Shown: in pieces, positions 33,117-41,390 of the stretch
Position numbering within the stretch: position 1 is the stretch's first letter
Layout: every line of letters begins with the position of its first letter
From: Hyphomicrobiaceae bacterium
GTDB taxonomy: Bacteria; Pseudomonadota; Alphaproteobacteria; Rhizobiales; Methyloligellaceae
DNA: 57,362 bases
Assembly (NCBI GenBank): GCA_028066055.1
Contig: JALCBY010000023.1
Span: 1-57,362 of the forward strand
Direction of reading: 5' to 3'
Translations under genes and position numbers: made by a program
The notes under the pieces: model-generated
Database searches by the model: none
The model's input: only the letters and a program-made list of their open reading frames with translations
What the model was told of the DNA's origin: nothing

Positions 33117-33479
33117 GGCGCACCTCTGCGAATGGAATCAGAAGCTGCACCCCCCGGTTGTATAAATTCAGATGGTTCTCTCGCTGATTGCAGAATGGCG
33201 AAACTTGATTAAGCGTTTGATAACAGCCCCGGCAGGTATGCCACCTTCGCTTTGATGGATGCTCCGGTCCAGGAGCAGTGCACTATCATTCGAGCAGAAG
33301 AGGTGTTGGTACGGAGGTGGCGCCAATTGGCTGTATCGTGCGGTGGGCAAGGACTCGCGATCCGGGTAATCTATGTCTGATTCGCCCGAAAGACCGGTCC
33401 ACGCACACCTAATATCAGGTGCATGCTGTGTGAGTAAAAACGCGTGCAGACCACACGGGGGTTGCCTGGAGCGGATGCA
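33117..33479. other. Divergent intergenic region, MCP to PAS kinase
   Basis: A 363-nt gap between two divergent starts, the only one above 300 nt. I see no convincing small gene. AT-richer stretches lie near 33160-33230 on the MCP side. An inverted repeat CACCT-AATATC-AGGTG is at 33406-33421. No rho-independent terminator or riboswitch-like fold stands out. Confidence 0.6.
33406..33421. promoter_or_regulatory. Inverted repeat upstream of the PAS kinase
   Basis: CACCT-AATATC-AGGTG, 5-bp arms with a 6-bp AT-rich centre, 58 nt before the kinase start. The shape suits a small dimeric regulator, but arms this short can arise by chance. Confidence 0.25.
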
Positions 33480-36017
33480 ATGCTTGCCGGCAGTTGGCCG
33501 AGGGACATGCACAAGGTTGTATGCCTGATGTTCTTGTTCGTTGCGGTGGTCGCTCCCAGACCTGCCGCGGCGGATGCGCTTACAGCCGTCTCGGATTCCG
33601 GGCTCGACGCCCGCACTCTTTTGCTTATTGGCGTGTTTGCCGGCAGCATCGTGTTTGCAGTTGTTGCGGGCGGATTGCTTTTGCGCGCTGCAAGACGGGC
33701 CAATACGGCCGAGAAGCAAGCGCGCAGTGCCGCTGGCGAATTGGAAGCGGAAAAGGCGTCCTTGCAGGCGCTGATTGCCGCCGAACCGCAGATCCTCATT
33801 CACTGGAATGCGGGAGGTACCCCCGTTCTGGCTGCTGCGACGCTTGATCCTTCGCTTAAGATCCCGAGGGATGTGGAGGATGTTGTCCGATTTGAATCAT
33901 GGCTCGACGCGCGGTCCGCTCGAGAATTGACGGAACGCGTCTCCACGTTGCTTGAGGCTGGAGAGAGCTTTGCTGAGATTGTGGTGACGGCCTCCGGGGC
34001 TGGGATCGAGGCAATGGGCCGCGCGGCCGGTACGGGTGCAATTGTGAAGCTCCGCGACATGTCGGGTGACCGCCAGAGGATGGCGGATCTCGCGGGTGCC
34101 AGCGGGGAGAAATGCAATGATGCTGATGCCGCCCGCGCACTCTACGATTCCTTGCCGATGCCTGTTTGGTTTCGCGACGGGGACGGACGCCTTTCGTGGG
34201 TCAACCGCGCCTATGCGTCGGCGGTTGATGCGGAGCACGGCGGAGCTGTATGTGAGCAACAACTTGAGTTTTTGAGCAGTCGGCAGCGCGCATTGGCGGA
34301 CAGGGACCTGAAAGAGGGAGAAGCGCATACGAACCGCGTTCATGCCATTGTTTCAGGAGAACGCCGGGCGTTTGACGTGATCGCAAAACCAATCGGCCAG
34401 GCGAGCGCCGGCATTGCCATCGATGTCGCGGCGCTTGAGAGCGCGGAAAGCGCACTCAGTCAGAGATTTGAGGAGCATAAACGCACACTGGAACGGATTG
34501 CCACCGCGGTGGCTATATTCTCTCCGGATCAGCGATTGCAATATTGCAATCAGGCCTTCGTCGATCTGTGGGGGTTGGAGGAAGCCTGGCTGGCGAACCG
34601 TCCCACGAATGGTGAGATCCTGGACGCGTTGCGGCGCCAACGCTGCCTGCCGGAAGAAGCTGACTATCGGGCCTGGAAGCAGAAGCAGCTGGGCGGAGAA
34701 GAAACTGCCGCCTCTCAGGAAAACTCGTGGCATCTGCCGGATGGGAGGACGATTCACGTGGTCGCCAACCATGCCGCTGATGGCAGCGCCACATTTCTGT
34801 ATGACAACATCACCGAACAACTGGCGCTCAAGAGTCGCTATAACGCTCTCATTCACGTTCAGAAAGAAACGTTGGATCACTTGCGTGAGGGCGTTGCTGT
34901 GTTCGGAACCGATGGTCGCCTGAAGCTTTTCAATCCTGCCTTCGCCAGCATCTGGAGGTTGAATGTCGAAGCGCTTGGAGACGAGCCCCACATAGACGAG
35001 GTCATCGACTGGTGTCGCGTGCTGCTCGACGAAGATGCCGCGTGGGACGAAGTGAAGCGGGCCATTACAGGAATTGATGACGAACGCGGGTCACTTCAAG
35101 GGACATTGACGCGCCCGGACGGCAGTATCCTGGCCTATGCGGGACTGCCATTGCCTGACGGTGCGACACTGCTCACCTATCTCGACATCACCGATACCAA
35201 ACGGGTCGAAAACGCCCTGATCGAACGCAATGAGGCGCTGGTTGCCGCAGACCGCCTGAAAAGCGCATTCATCTCTCACGTGTCCTACGAATTGCGGACC
35301 CCGCTCACCAATATCATCGGATTTGCGCAACTGCTCGCCAGCCAGAGGACAGGAGACCTGAATGAACGCCAGCAGGAATATCTTGGCGACATCCAGACAT
35401 CGTCGGACGCTCTGCTGGCCATCGTGAACGACATTCTGGATCTGGCGACAATCGATGCGGGTGCGCTCGAGTTGTCGCTGACCCGTGTGGCGGCAGATGA
35501 GGTCATCGGCGCGGCCGTCGCGGGCGTTCAGGAACGTATCAAGCAGGGCGGCCTCGACCTTCAGGTCCGCGTGAGCGAAGATGCGCGTGAGTTCGTCGCC
35601 GATAGCAGACGCGTGACTCAGGCCCTTTTCAATCTCTTGTCCAATGCGGTTGGATTTTCCGAGGCGGGCGGTCGCATAGTGATCGATTGCCGGCGTGAGA
35701 ATGAAATGATTGCGATCTGCGTCGAAGATGAGGGGCGGGGAATTCCGGAGGACTATCAGGAGAGCGCCTTCGACAGGTTCGAAACCCGGCCATTGGGGTC
35801 GCGTCATCGCGGCGCGGGTCTCGGCCTGACGATTGTGAAGAACCTGGTTGAGCTGCACGGTGGGCATGTCGCGCTCAATTCCGCTCCGGGCGTTGGCACG
35901 ACCGTGACATTGAGCCTGCCGCTGAAGCAGCAACAAGGCCGTGAGCCGCAACAGCGAAATGAGGCCGAGTTGGACGACCAAGGTGCTGGAACGCCGCCCG
36001 CCGCCGCTGCCGGATGA
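33480..36017 (+). CDS. Multi-PAS sensor histidine kinase
   Basis: An 845-residue kinase. A signal-like hydrophobic N-terminus (VVCLMFLFVAVVAPRPAAA) and a second helix (LLLIGVFAGSIVFAVVAGGLLL) are followed by a coiled coil, then several PAS domains; clear ones begin YDSLPMPVWFRDGDGRLSWVN, TAVAIFSPDQRLQYCN and EGVAVFGTDGRLKLFN. The kinase part has phosphoacceptor His in FISHVSYELRTPLTN, N-box FNLLSNAVGF, G1 VEDEGRGIPE and G2 GAGLGLTIVKNLV. The tail is Gln/Pro/Ala-rich. The ATG at 33480 is preferred because GGAG lies 8 nt upstream; an in-frame GTG at 33444 is possible. It overlaps the tsaE fusion in ATGA. No partner response regulator is adjacent. Confidence 0.87.
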   Translation: MLAGSWPRDMHKVVCLMFLFVAVVAPRPAAADALTAVSDSGLDARTLLLIGVFAGSIVFAVVAGGLLLRAARRANTAEKQARSAAGELEAEKASLQALIAAEPQILIHWNAGGTPVLAAATLDPSLKIPRDVEDVVRFESWLDARSARELTERVSTLLEAGESFAEIVVTASGAGIEAMGRAAGTGAIVKLRDMSGDRQRMADLAGASGEKCNDADAARALYDSLPMPVWFRDGDGRLSWVNRAYASAVDAEHGGAVCEQQLEFLSSRQRALADRDLKEGEAHTNRVHAIVSGERRAFDVIAKPIGQASAGIAIDVAALESAESALSQRFEEHKRTLERIATAVAIFSPDQRLQYCNQAFVDLWGLEEAWLANRPTNGEILDALRRQRCLPEEADYRAWKQKQLGGEETAASQENSWHLPDGRTIHVVANHAADGSATFLYDNITEQLALKSRYNALIHVQKETLDHLREGVAVFGTDGRLKLFNPAFASIWRLNVEALGDEPHIDEVIDWCRVLLDEDAAWDEVKRAITGIDDERGSLQGTLTRPDGSILAYAGLPLPDGATLLTYLDITDTKRVENALIERNEALVAADRLKSAFISHVSYELRTPLTNIIGFAQLLASQRTGDLNERQQEYLGDIQTSSDALLAIVNDILDLATIDAGALELSLTRVAADEVIGAAVAGVQERIKQGGLDLQVRVSEDAREFVADSRRVTQALFNLLSNAVGFSEAGGRIVIDCRRENEMIAICVEDEGRGIPEDYQESAFDRFETRPLGSRHRGAGLGLTIVKNLVELHGGHVALNSAPGVGTTVTLSLPLKQQQGREPQQRNEAELDDQGAGTPPAAAAG

Positions 36018-37549
36018 GCACAGCCTGGATCATCAAGGACACCAATTTGAGCGGCATGCGCCGATTCGCGGCGTTCCTCGCGCTTTTGCTCAAACCGGGC
36101 GACGTGGTTGCATTGTCCGGCGAGCTGGGAGCGGGCAAGACCACGCTCGCGCGCGATGTCATTCGCGCCATCCTCGACGATGATACGCTGGAGATTCCAA
36201 GTCCGACATTTTCACTCGTCCAGAGTTACCCCGACGGCCGCCTGCCGCTCCTTCATGTCGACTGCTACCGGATGGAAAACGCCGATGAGCTACAGGAGAT
36301 CGGGCTGGACGATGCGCTGAACGACGGAGTTGCACTGATCGAGTGGCCGGAACGGATTGGTGAGCAACTTCCCGACGATCGAATTGAGATCGGTATCACA
36401 GATGGTGCGAGCGACGATACACGAACGCTCGCTGTCGAAGGCGCCGGCGTATGCACGGCCCGCGTCGCTCGCCTGAAGGCGATGATGGCCTTCTGCGGAA
36501 AAACGGAATGGGCGAAGGCGCACCCGCGGTTTCTGCAGGGAGACGCATCAACCCGCGCCTATGCCCGCCTTATGGGCAACGGCGAGACGGTCATCCTCAT
36601 GGACTCGCCTGCACGTCCTGACGGCGCACCGGTTCGTGACGGAAAACCGTACAGCCAACTGGTGCATCTGGCGGAGGATGTCAGGCCGTTCGTTGCGCTC
36701 GGCGGTACTTTAGAGGCGGCCGGACTGAGCGTGCCCCACGTCCATGCGCAGGATTTGGAAAACGGGTTTCTCATCACGGAAGATTTGGGTGATCGGGTCT
36801 TTTCTTGGGAAACGGGGGATGATCCCGGGTTGGATACGCTTTATTCGGCAGCGGTCGAGGTGCTTGTTCACCTCAAAAGCCATCCGCCCGATCCTGAACT
36901 TCCACTTTCCGATGGGCAGGCGCATACACTCCCGCCGTATGATCGGGCAACGCTCGAATTCGAGGCGGAACTCCTGCTTGAGTGGTATTATCCGGCGATT
37001 CGTGGGGAACCTGCGACGGGTACGGTACGTGCTGCGTTCCTTGATGTCTTGCGGCCTGTTCTGGATACGGTCATCGATCGCGATCAAGGATGGGTGCTGC
37101 GCGACTACCATTCGCCCAATCTGCTGTGGCTGCCTGACCGTGAAGGGATCAGGCGCGTGGGCGTTATCGATTTTCAGGATGCTCTTCGCGGACCCGTCGC
37201 CTACGATCTCGTTTCGCTGCTTCAGGATGCCCGGCGCGACATCTCGGAGGACCTTGAAGAGGCACTATTCGCCCACTACTGTCGCGCCCGTGCAGAGAGC
37301 GATTCCACATTTGATGAGGAAGAATTCGCTGCGGCATATGCGGTGCTTGGCGCGCAGCGCAACTGCAAGATTCTCGGAATTTTCGCGCGGCTCGCGAAGC
37401 GGGACGGCAAGTATGACTATCTTGCGCATATTCCGCGTGTGTCCGCATATCTGCAGCGGTGTCTTGCGCATCCGGCAGTCGACGGATTGCGGCACTGGTT
37501 CGACGCGCATCTCCCCGAGAGCGTGCGTGGTAAACCCTCGCTGGACTGA
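36014..37549 (+). CDS. TsaE fused to an AmgK-like sugar kinase
   Basis: A 511-residue two-domain protein. Residues 1-150 are TsaE, the ATPase of tRNA t6A37 synthesis: Walker A GELGAGKT (36-43), SPTFSLVQSYPDGRLPLLHVDCYRM and a late IEWPERIGE. Residues 155-511 are an APH-fold kinase with VLRDYHSPNLLWLP (catalytic loop) and VGVIDFQDALRGPVAYDLVSLLQDARRD, close to AmgK, which phosphorylates anomeric N-acetylmuramate or N-acetylglucosamine. The next gene is MurU-like, which supports that reading. The start overlaps the kinase stop in ATGA, so translation is coupled. Fusion of these two activities occurs in other alphaproteobacteria as I recall; a functional link between them is not established. Confidence 0.88.
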   Translation: MSTAWIIKDTNLSGMRRFAAFLALLLKPGDVVALSGELGAGKTTLARDVIRAILDDDTLEIPSPTFSLVQSYPDGRLPLLHVDCYRMENADELQEIGLDDALNDGVALIEWPERIGEQLPDDRIEIGITDGASDDTRTLAVEGAGVCTARVARLKAMMAFCGKTEWAKAHPRFLQGDASTRAYARLMGNGETVILMDSPARPDGAPVRDGKPYSQLVHLAEDVRPFVALGGTLEAAGLSVPHVHAQDLENGFLITEDLGDRVFSWETGDDPGLDTLYSAAVEVLVHLKSHPPDPELPLSDGQAHTLPPYDRATLEFEAELLLEWYYPAIRGEPATGTVRAAFLDVLRPVLDTVIDRDQGWVLRDYHSPNLLWLPDREGIRRVGVIDFQDALRGPVAYDLVSLLQDARRDISEDLEEALFAHYCRARAESDSTFDEEEFAAAYAVLGAQRNCKILGIFARLAKRDGKYDYLAHIPRVSAYLQRCLAHPAVDGLRHWFDAHLPESVRGKPSLD

Positions 37550-37570
37550 AACGCGGGAGGCGTTTTAAGC

Positions 37571-38284
37571 ATGCCGAAGACGGCAATGGTATTGGCGGCC
37601 GGTCTGGGGACCCGCATGCGTCCGCTGACGGAGCGTGTTCCCAAGCCGCTGGTGCCGCTCGCGGGGAAGCCGCTGATTGATCACGTGCTCGCCCGGCTCA
37701 CCGCGGCAGGCGTTACCCGGGCAGTGGTCAACGTACATCATATGGCCGATCAGATCGAAGACCATCTGGCAAATTGCACCGCTCCGGCGGTTGAAATCTC
37801 CGATGAGCGCGACATCCTGCTCGATACCGGCGGAGGGGTTGTCCGTGCACTGCCCAAACTCGGAGATGAGCCCTTCTTCGTTCACAATTCGGATTCGGTC
37901 TGGATAGAGGGCGACAGCCCCTGCCTCCTGAAAATGATCGACATGTGGAATCCGGACACCATGGACAGTTTGCTTTTGCTGGCGCCGGTGTCCGAGACAC
38001 TCGGTTACAGCGGGACCGGAGATTTCGCGATGGACGCTGGCGGTGTCATTCGCAGGCCCGGTGCAGGCGAAAGCGTGCCGTTTGTCTTTGCCGGCGTTTC
38101 AATTGCCCACCCCCGACTGTTCCGGGATGCGCCGGACGGGAAATTTTCCCTGAACCTGCTGTGGGACCGGGCCATCGCGGCCGGACGTCTCTACGGCGTC
38201 GATCATGAAGGTGTGTGGATGCATGTAGGCACACCCGACGCGGTGCGAGAGGCTGAGGAGCGGTTGCGCCGTGAGCACGCGTGA
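37571..38284 (+). CDS. MurU-like sugar-1-phosphate nucleotidyltransferase
   Basis: A 237-residue nucleotidyltransferase with the signature MVLAAGLGTRMRPLTERVPKPLVPLAGKPLIDHVL at the N-terminus, and the metal-binding aspartate in VHNSDSVWIEG. Immediately after the AmgK-like kinase domain it most likely makes UDP-MurNAc from MurNAc-1-phosphate, the last step of the cell-wall recycling route that bypasses MurA and fosfomycin. Generic glucose-1-phosphate or mannose-1-phosphate transferases share this fold, so the call rests partly on context. GGGAGG lies 12 nt before the ATG. It overlaps addB by 14 nt. Confidence 0.82.
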   Translation: MPKTAMVLAAGLGTRMRPLTERVPKPLVPLAGKPLIDHVLARLTAAGVTRAVVNVHHMADQIEDHLANCTAPAVEISDERDILLDTGGGVVRALPKLGDEPFFVHNSDSVWIEGDSPCLLKMIDMWNPDTMDSLLLLAPVSETLGYSGTGDFAMDAGGVIRRPGAGESVPFVFAGVSIAHPRLFRDAPDGKFSLNLLWDRAIAAGRLYGVDHEGVWMHVGTPDAVREAEERLRREHA

Positions 38285-41200
38285 TATCCCGAAACCGCGA
38301 CTCTATACGATGCCGCCCGATGTACCGTTTCTCGATACCCTCGCTCGCGCGGTTCTGAGCGGAGACCTCCCCGCGAAAGGCGGTCCTCCACCCGACAGAC
38401 TGGCGCTGACTCGATGGACGATCCTGCTTCCGACCCGTCGTGCGGTGCGGGCAATGCGCAACTCCTTCCTGCGCGTTTCCGGCGATGCGGCGTTGCTTCT
38501 TCCCAGCATCCGGGCCCTCGGCGATGTGGATGAGGATGAACTTTCGCTGATGCCTCGGTCGGAACCGGACGATGACCCCTCTCTCGCTCTTGATCTGCCC
38601 CCGGCCATCGGAAATCTTCAGCGGCAACTGGTGCTGACGAGGTTCATCCTCGCCTGGAGCAGAACGGTTGCTGCCGCATCGGATGATGCCGCATATGGCG
38701 GTCAGGCGACGCCTGCGCAGGCGGCCAGCCTCGCCTCCCAGTTGGCCGCGCTCATGGATACATTGGATACGGAACAGGTCAGTCTCGACAGGCTGTCCGA
38801 ACTGGTGCCGGAGCGGTTTGCCGATCATTGGCAAAGAACGCTTGCGTTCCTTGAGATCGTGACCGGTCACTGGCCCCGTTTCCTTGAAGAGCAGGGCCTG
38901 ATGGCGCCTTATGCCCGTCGCAATGTGCTGATGGCGGCGGAGACCGAGCGCCTGCGATCCGGGGTGTCGCATGGGCCGGTAATTGCCGCCGGCTCGACGG
39001 CAACCGTTCCTGCAACCGCCGAACTGCTCGAAACGATCGCCAGGCTCGATCAGGGCGCCGTGGTGTTGCCCGGTCTTGATACGATTTTGGATGAAGCGAG
39101 CTGGCAGGCCATCACCAGGCCGCAACCGCACCCCGAGCATCCGCAGTTCGGCATGCAGCAATTTCTCGAACGCCTCGGCATCTCGCGGGACGAGGTGACG
39201 GTGCTGGGCACGGCGGCCCAGTCTGGTGGCCGCGTCGGACTGGTGTCCGAGGTTATGCGTCCGGCCGGTACGACGGAGCGGTGGCTCGCTTTTGGCGAGA
39301 CGGCGAATCGCGATGAACTTGCTGCAGAGTTGGCCGGTGTCACGCGCGTGGACGCGCCGACCGAGCAGGATGAAGCGGAGATCATTTCGCTCATTCTGCG
39401 CCGCGCTGTCGAGCAAAAGGAGCAAACGGCTGCATTGGTGACGCCCGATCGCACCCTCGCACGCCGCGTTTCCGCCCGGCTTGAGCGCTGGGGTTTGCAG
39501 GTGGACGACTCCGCCGGCGTGCCGCTTGCCAAGACCCCACCAGGCACATTCGTCGATGCCGTGGTGGAAACGGTTGGCAGCGGATTTGCGCCCGTGCCTC
39601 TGCTCGCGCTCCTCAAACATCCGCTTGCACGGCTCGGCCGACGCACGGTGGAAATCCGTCATACTGCCCGGCTTCTGGAACTTGTTGCATTCCGGCAACC
39701 GGCTACGGGGAAGGGCATTGCTGCGCATCGTCATGCGATGGCCCAGATTCGCAAGCGCATGCAGGACGGCGCACATGTCCATCCGAACATCGGCAGGCTT
39801 ACGGCAGCCGACTGGCAAGCCGTCAGTGCGCTTCTGGATGATCTCGAACACGCCTTCAATCCGTTGCAGCGGCAGTTCGCGGAGCGCGATGGCGAGAGTT
39901 CCCTTGATGTGCTCACACGGTGTCATATCGAAGTTGCTCAGCGACTGGCATGTGATGAAGCCGGGTCCTACGCGACGTTGTGGCGCGGGGGCGCTGGCGA
40001 AGCGTTGGCGAACTTGTTCGAAGGATTGCTTGCCGGTGAAAGTGCGGGACTAACGATCGCTCCGGCGGATTACCCGGATCTGTATCGCGCCATAGTGTCT
40101 CGGGTGCCGGTTCGTCCTCACGTACCGGCGCACCCGCGCATTTTCATCTGGGGGCCGCTGGAGGCCCGGTTGCAGCGGCCCGATACGGTTGTGCTCGGTG
40201 GGCTCAACGAAGGAATGTGGCCGGCAACGGTGGAGAGCGACCCCTGGCTTAGCCGCCCTATGCGGGATGAGATCGGACTTTCCGCACCGGAACGGCGGAT
40301 CGGTCTCTCGGCCCATGACATGGCGCAGTTGCTCGGCGTCAAAAATGTCTTCCTGACGCGGTCGGAAAAGGTTGCCGGCGCGCCGACTGTCGCCTCGCGC
40401 TGGTTGCTCAGGCTCGACACAGTACTGGAAGCCCTTGATCTGGCGGACGCGATCAAGCCGTCCGATCCGTGGGTCGAGTGGGCGCAGGCGAGGGATATAA
40501 CGGAACCGGTGCCACCGCTGCCGGCTCCTGCGCCCTGTCCACCGATCGGTGCACGCCCGACGAAACTGTCGGTCACGCGCATCGAGACATGGATGGCAAA
40601 CCCCTATGCCATTTTCGCCGGCGACATCCTCAAACTCTATCCGCTTGATCTACTGGCGGGCGAGCCGGACGCGGCCTTGCGGGGCACTCTCGTACACGAT
40701 GCCCTGATGGCATTCGCGCAGGCGCATCCAACCCAACTGCCACCCGATATCGAACACGGTCTGATGCAAATCACTGACGGATTGTTCGCGGAGTTCGGCG
40801 ACCAGGCGCGCATCAAAGCCTTCTGGCGTGGACAGATGGCGCATTTCGCGGCCTGGTTTGCCGAGACCGAACCGGGCCGGCGCGTGAATGTGAGCGAGGT
40901 GCTCGCCGAGATAAAGGGCGTGCTTGAACTCAAGACCACACCGACCTTCACTCTCAGCGCACGCGCGGACCGGATCGATATGGCGAAAGACGGAACCCTG
41001 GCGATTTACGACTATAAGACGGGTGTCCCGCCTACTCTGAGGCAGGTTGACGATGCCTACGCGCCGCAGCTTGCCCTTGAAGCGGCTATTGCGCAGACGG
41101 GTGGATTTGAAAACATTTCCGCCGCGCCCGTATCGCAGCTTACCTACATTCGCGCCCGCGGATACGGGGAGGGTGGCGAGGAACGCAACGCGAGCAACAA

Positions 41201-41390
41201 GCTGGCAGCGGAAACGCTGGCGAAGGACGCGATTGAAAACCTCGCGCAGCTCGTCGCCGCCTTTTCCGAACAATCCCAGCCTTACATTGCATTGCGGCGT
41301 CCCGGTTTTTCCTATCGTTTTGACGACTATGCCCATCTTGCCCGGGTGCAGGAATGGCAGTCTTCCGGCGGAGGGGAGGGGCTCCCGTGA
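38271..41390 (+). CDS. addB: Double-strand break repair protein AddB
   Basis: A 1039-residue subunit of the AddAB helicase-nuclease that resects double-strand ends for RecA. It is the alphaproteobacterial type: inactivated helicase-like N-terminal half (LPTRRAVRAMRNSFLRV instead of a Walker A) and a C-terminal RecB-family nuclease with GTLVHDAL and LAIYDYKTGVPPTLRQV. The four cysteines that bind an iron-sulfur cluster in Bacillus AddB have no counterpart in the C-terminal part. The GTG at 38271 overlaps the previous gene by 14 nt; an ATG at 38310 is the next choice. Stop and addA start overlap (GTGA). Confidence 0.93.
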   Translation: MSTRDIPKPRLYTMPPDVPFLDTLARAVLSGDLPAKGGPPPDRLALTRWTILLPTRRAVRAMRNSFLRVSGDAALLLPSIRALGDVDEDELSLMPRSEPDDDPSLALDLPPAIGNLQRQLVLTRFILAWSRTVAAASDDAAYGGQATPAQAASLASQLAALMDTLDTEQVSLDRLSELVPERFADHWQRTLAFLEIVTGHWPRFLEEQGLMAPYARRNVLMAAETERLRSGVSHGPVIAAGSTATVPATAELLETIARLDQGAVVLPGLDTILDEASWQAITRPQPHPEHPQFGMQQFLERLGISRDEVTVLGTAAQSGGRVGLVSEVMRPAGTTERWLAFGETANRDELAAELAGVTRVDAPTEQDEAEIISLILRRAVEQKEQTAALVTPDRTLARRVSARLERWGLQVDDSAGVPLAKTPPGTFVDAVVETVGSGFAPVPLLALLKHPLARLGRRTVEIRHTARLLELVAFRQPATGKGIAAHRHAMAQIRKRMQDGAHVHPNIGRLTAADWQAVSALLDDLEHAFNPLQRQFAERDGESSLDVLTRCHIEVAQRLACDEAGSYATLWRGGAGEALANLFEGLLAGESAGLTIAPADYPDLYRAIVSRVPVRPHVPAHPRIFIWGPLEARLQRPDTVVLGGLNEGMWPATVESDPWLSRPMRDEIGLSAPERRIGLSAHDMAQLLGVKNVFLTRSEKVAGAPTVASRWLLRLDTVLEALDLADAIKPSDPWVEWAQARDITEPVPPLPAPAPCPPIGARPTKLSVTRIETWMANPYAIFAGDILKLYPLDLLAGEPDAALRGTLVHDALMAFAQAHPTQLPPDIEHGLMQITDGLFAEFGDQARIKAFWRGQMAHFAAWFAETEPGRRVNVSEVLAEIKGVLELKTTPTFTLSARADRIDMAKDGTLAIYDYKTGVPPTLRQVDDAYAPQLALEAAIAQTGGFENISAAPVSQLTYIRARGYGEGGEERNASNKLAAETLAKDAIENLAQLVAAFSEQSQPYIALRRPGFSYRFDDYAHLARVQEWQSSGGGEGLP

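Noticed and set aside
38046-39926. Very long open frame (626 codons) on the minus strand opposite murU and addB
   Set aside because: It is antisense to clearly conserved genes, is rich in Arg, His and Gly as expected for GC-driven shadow frames, and has no recognisable domain.
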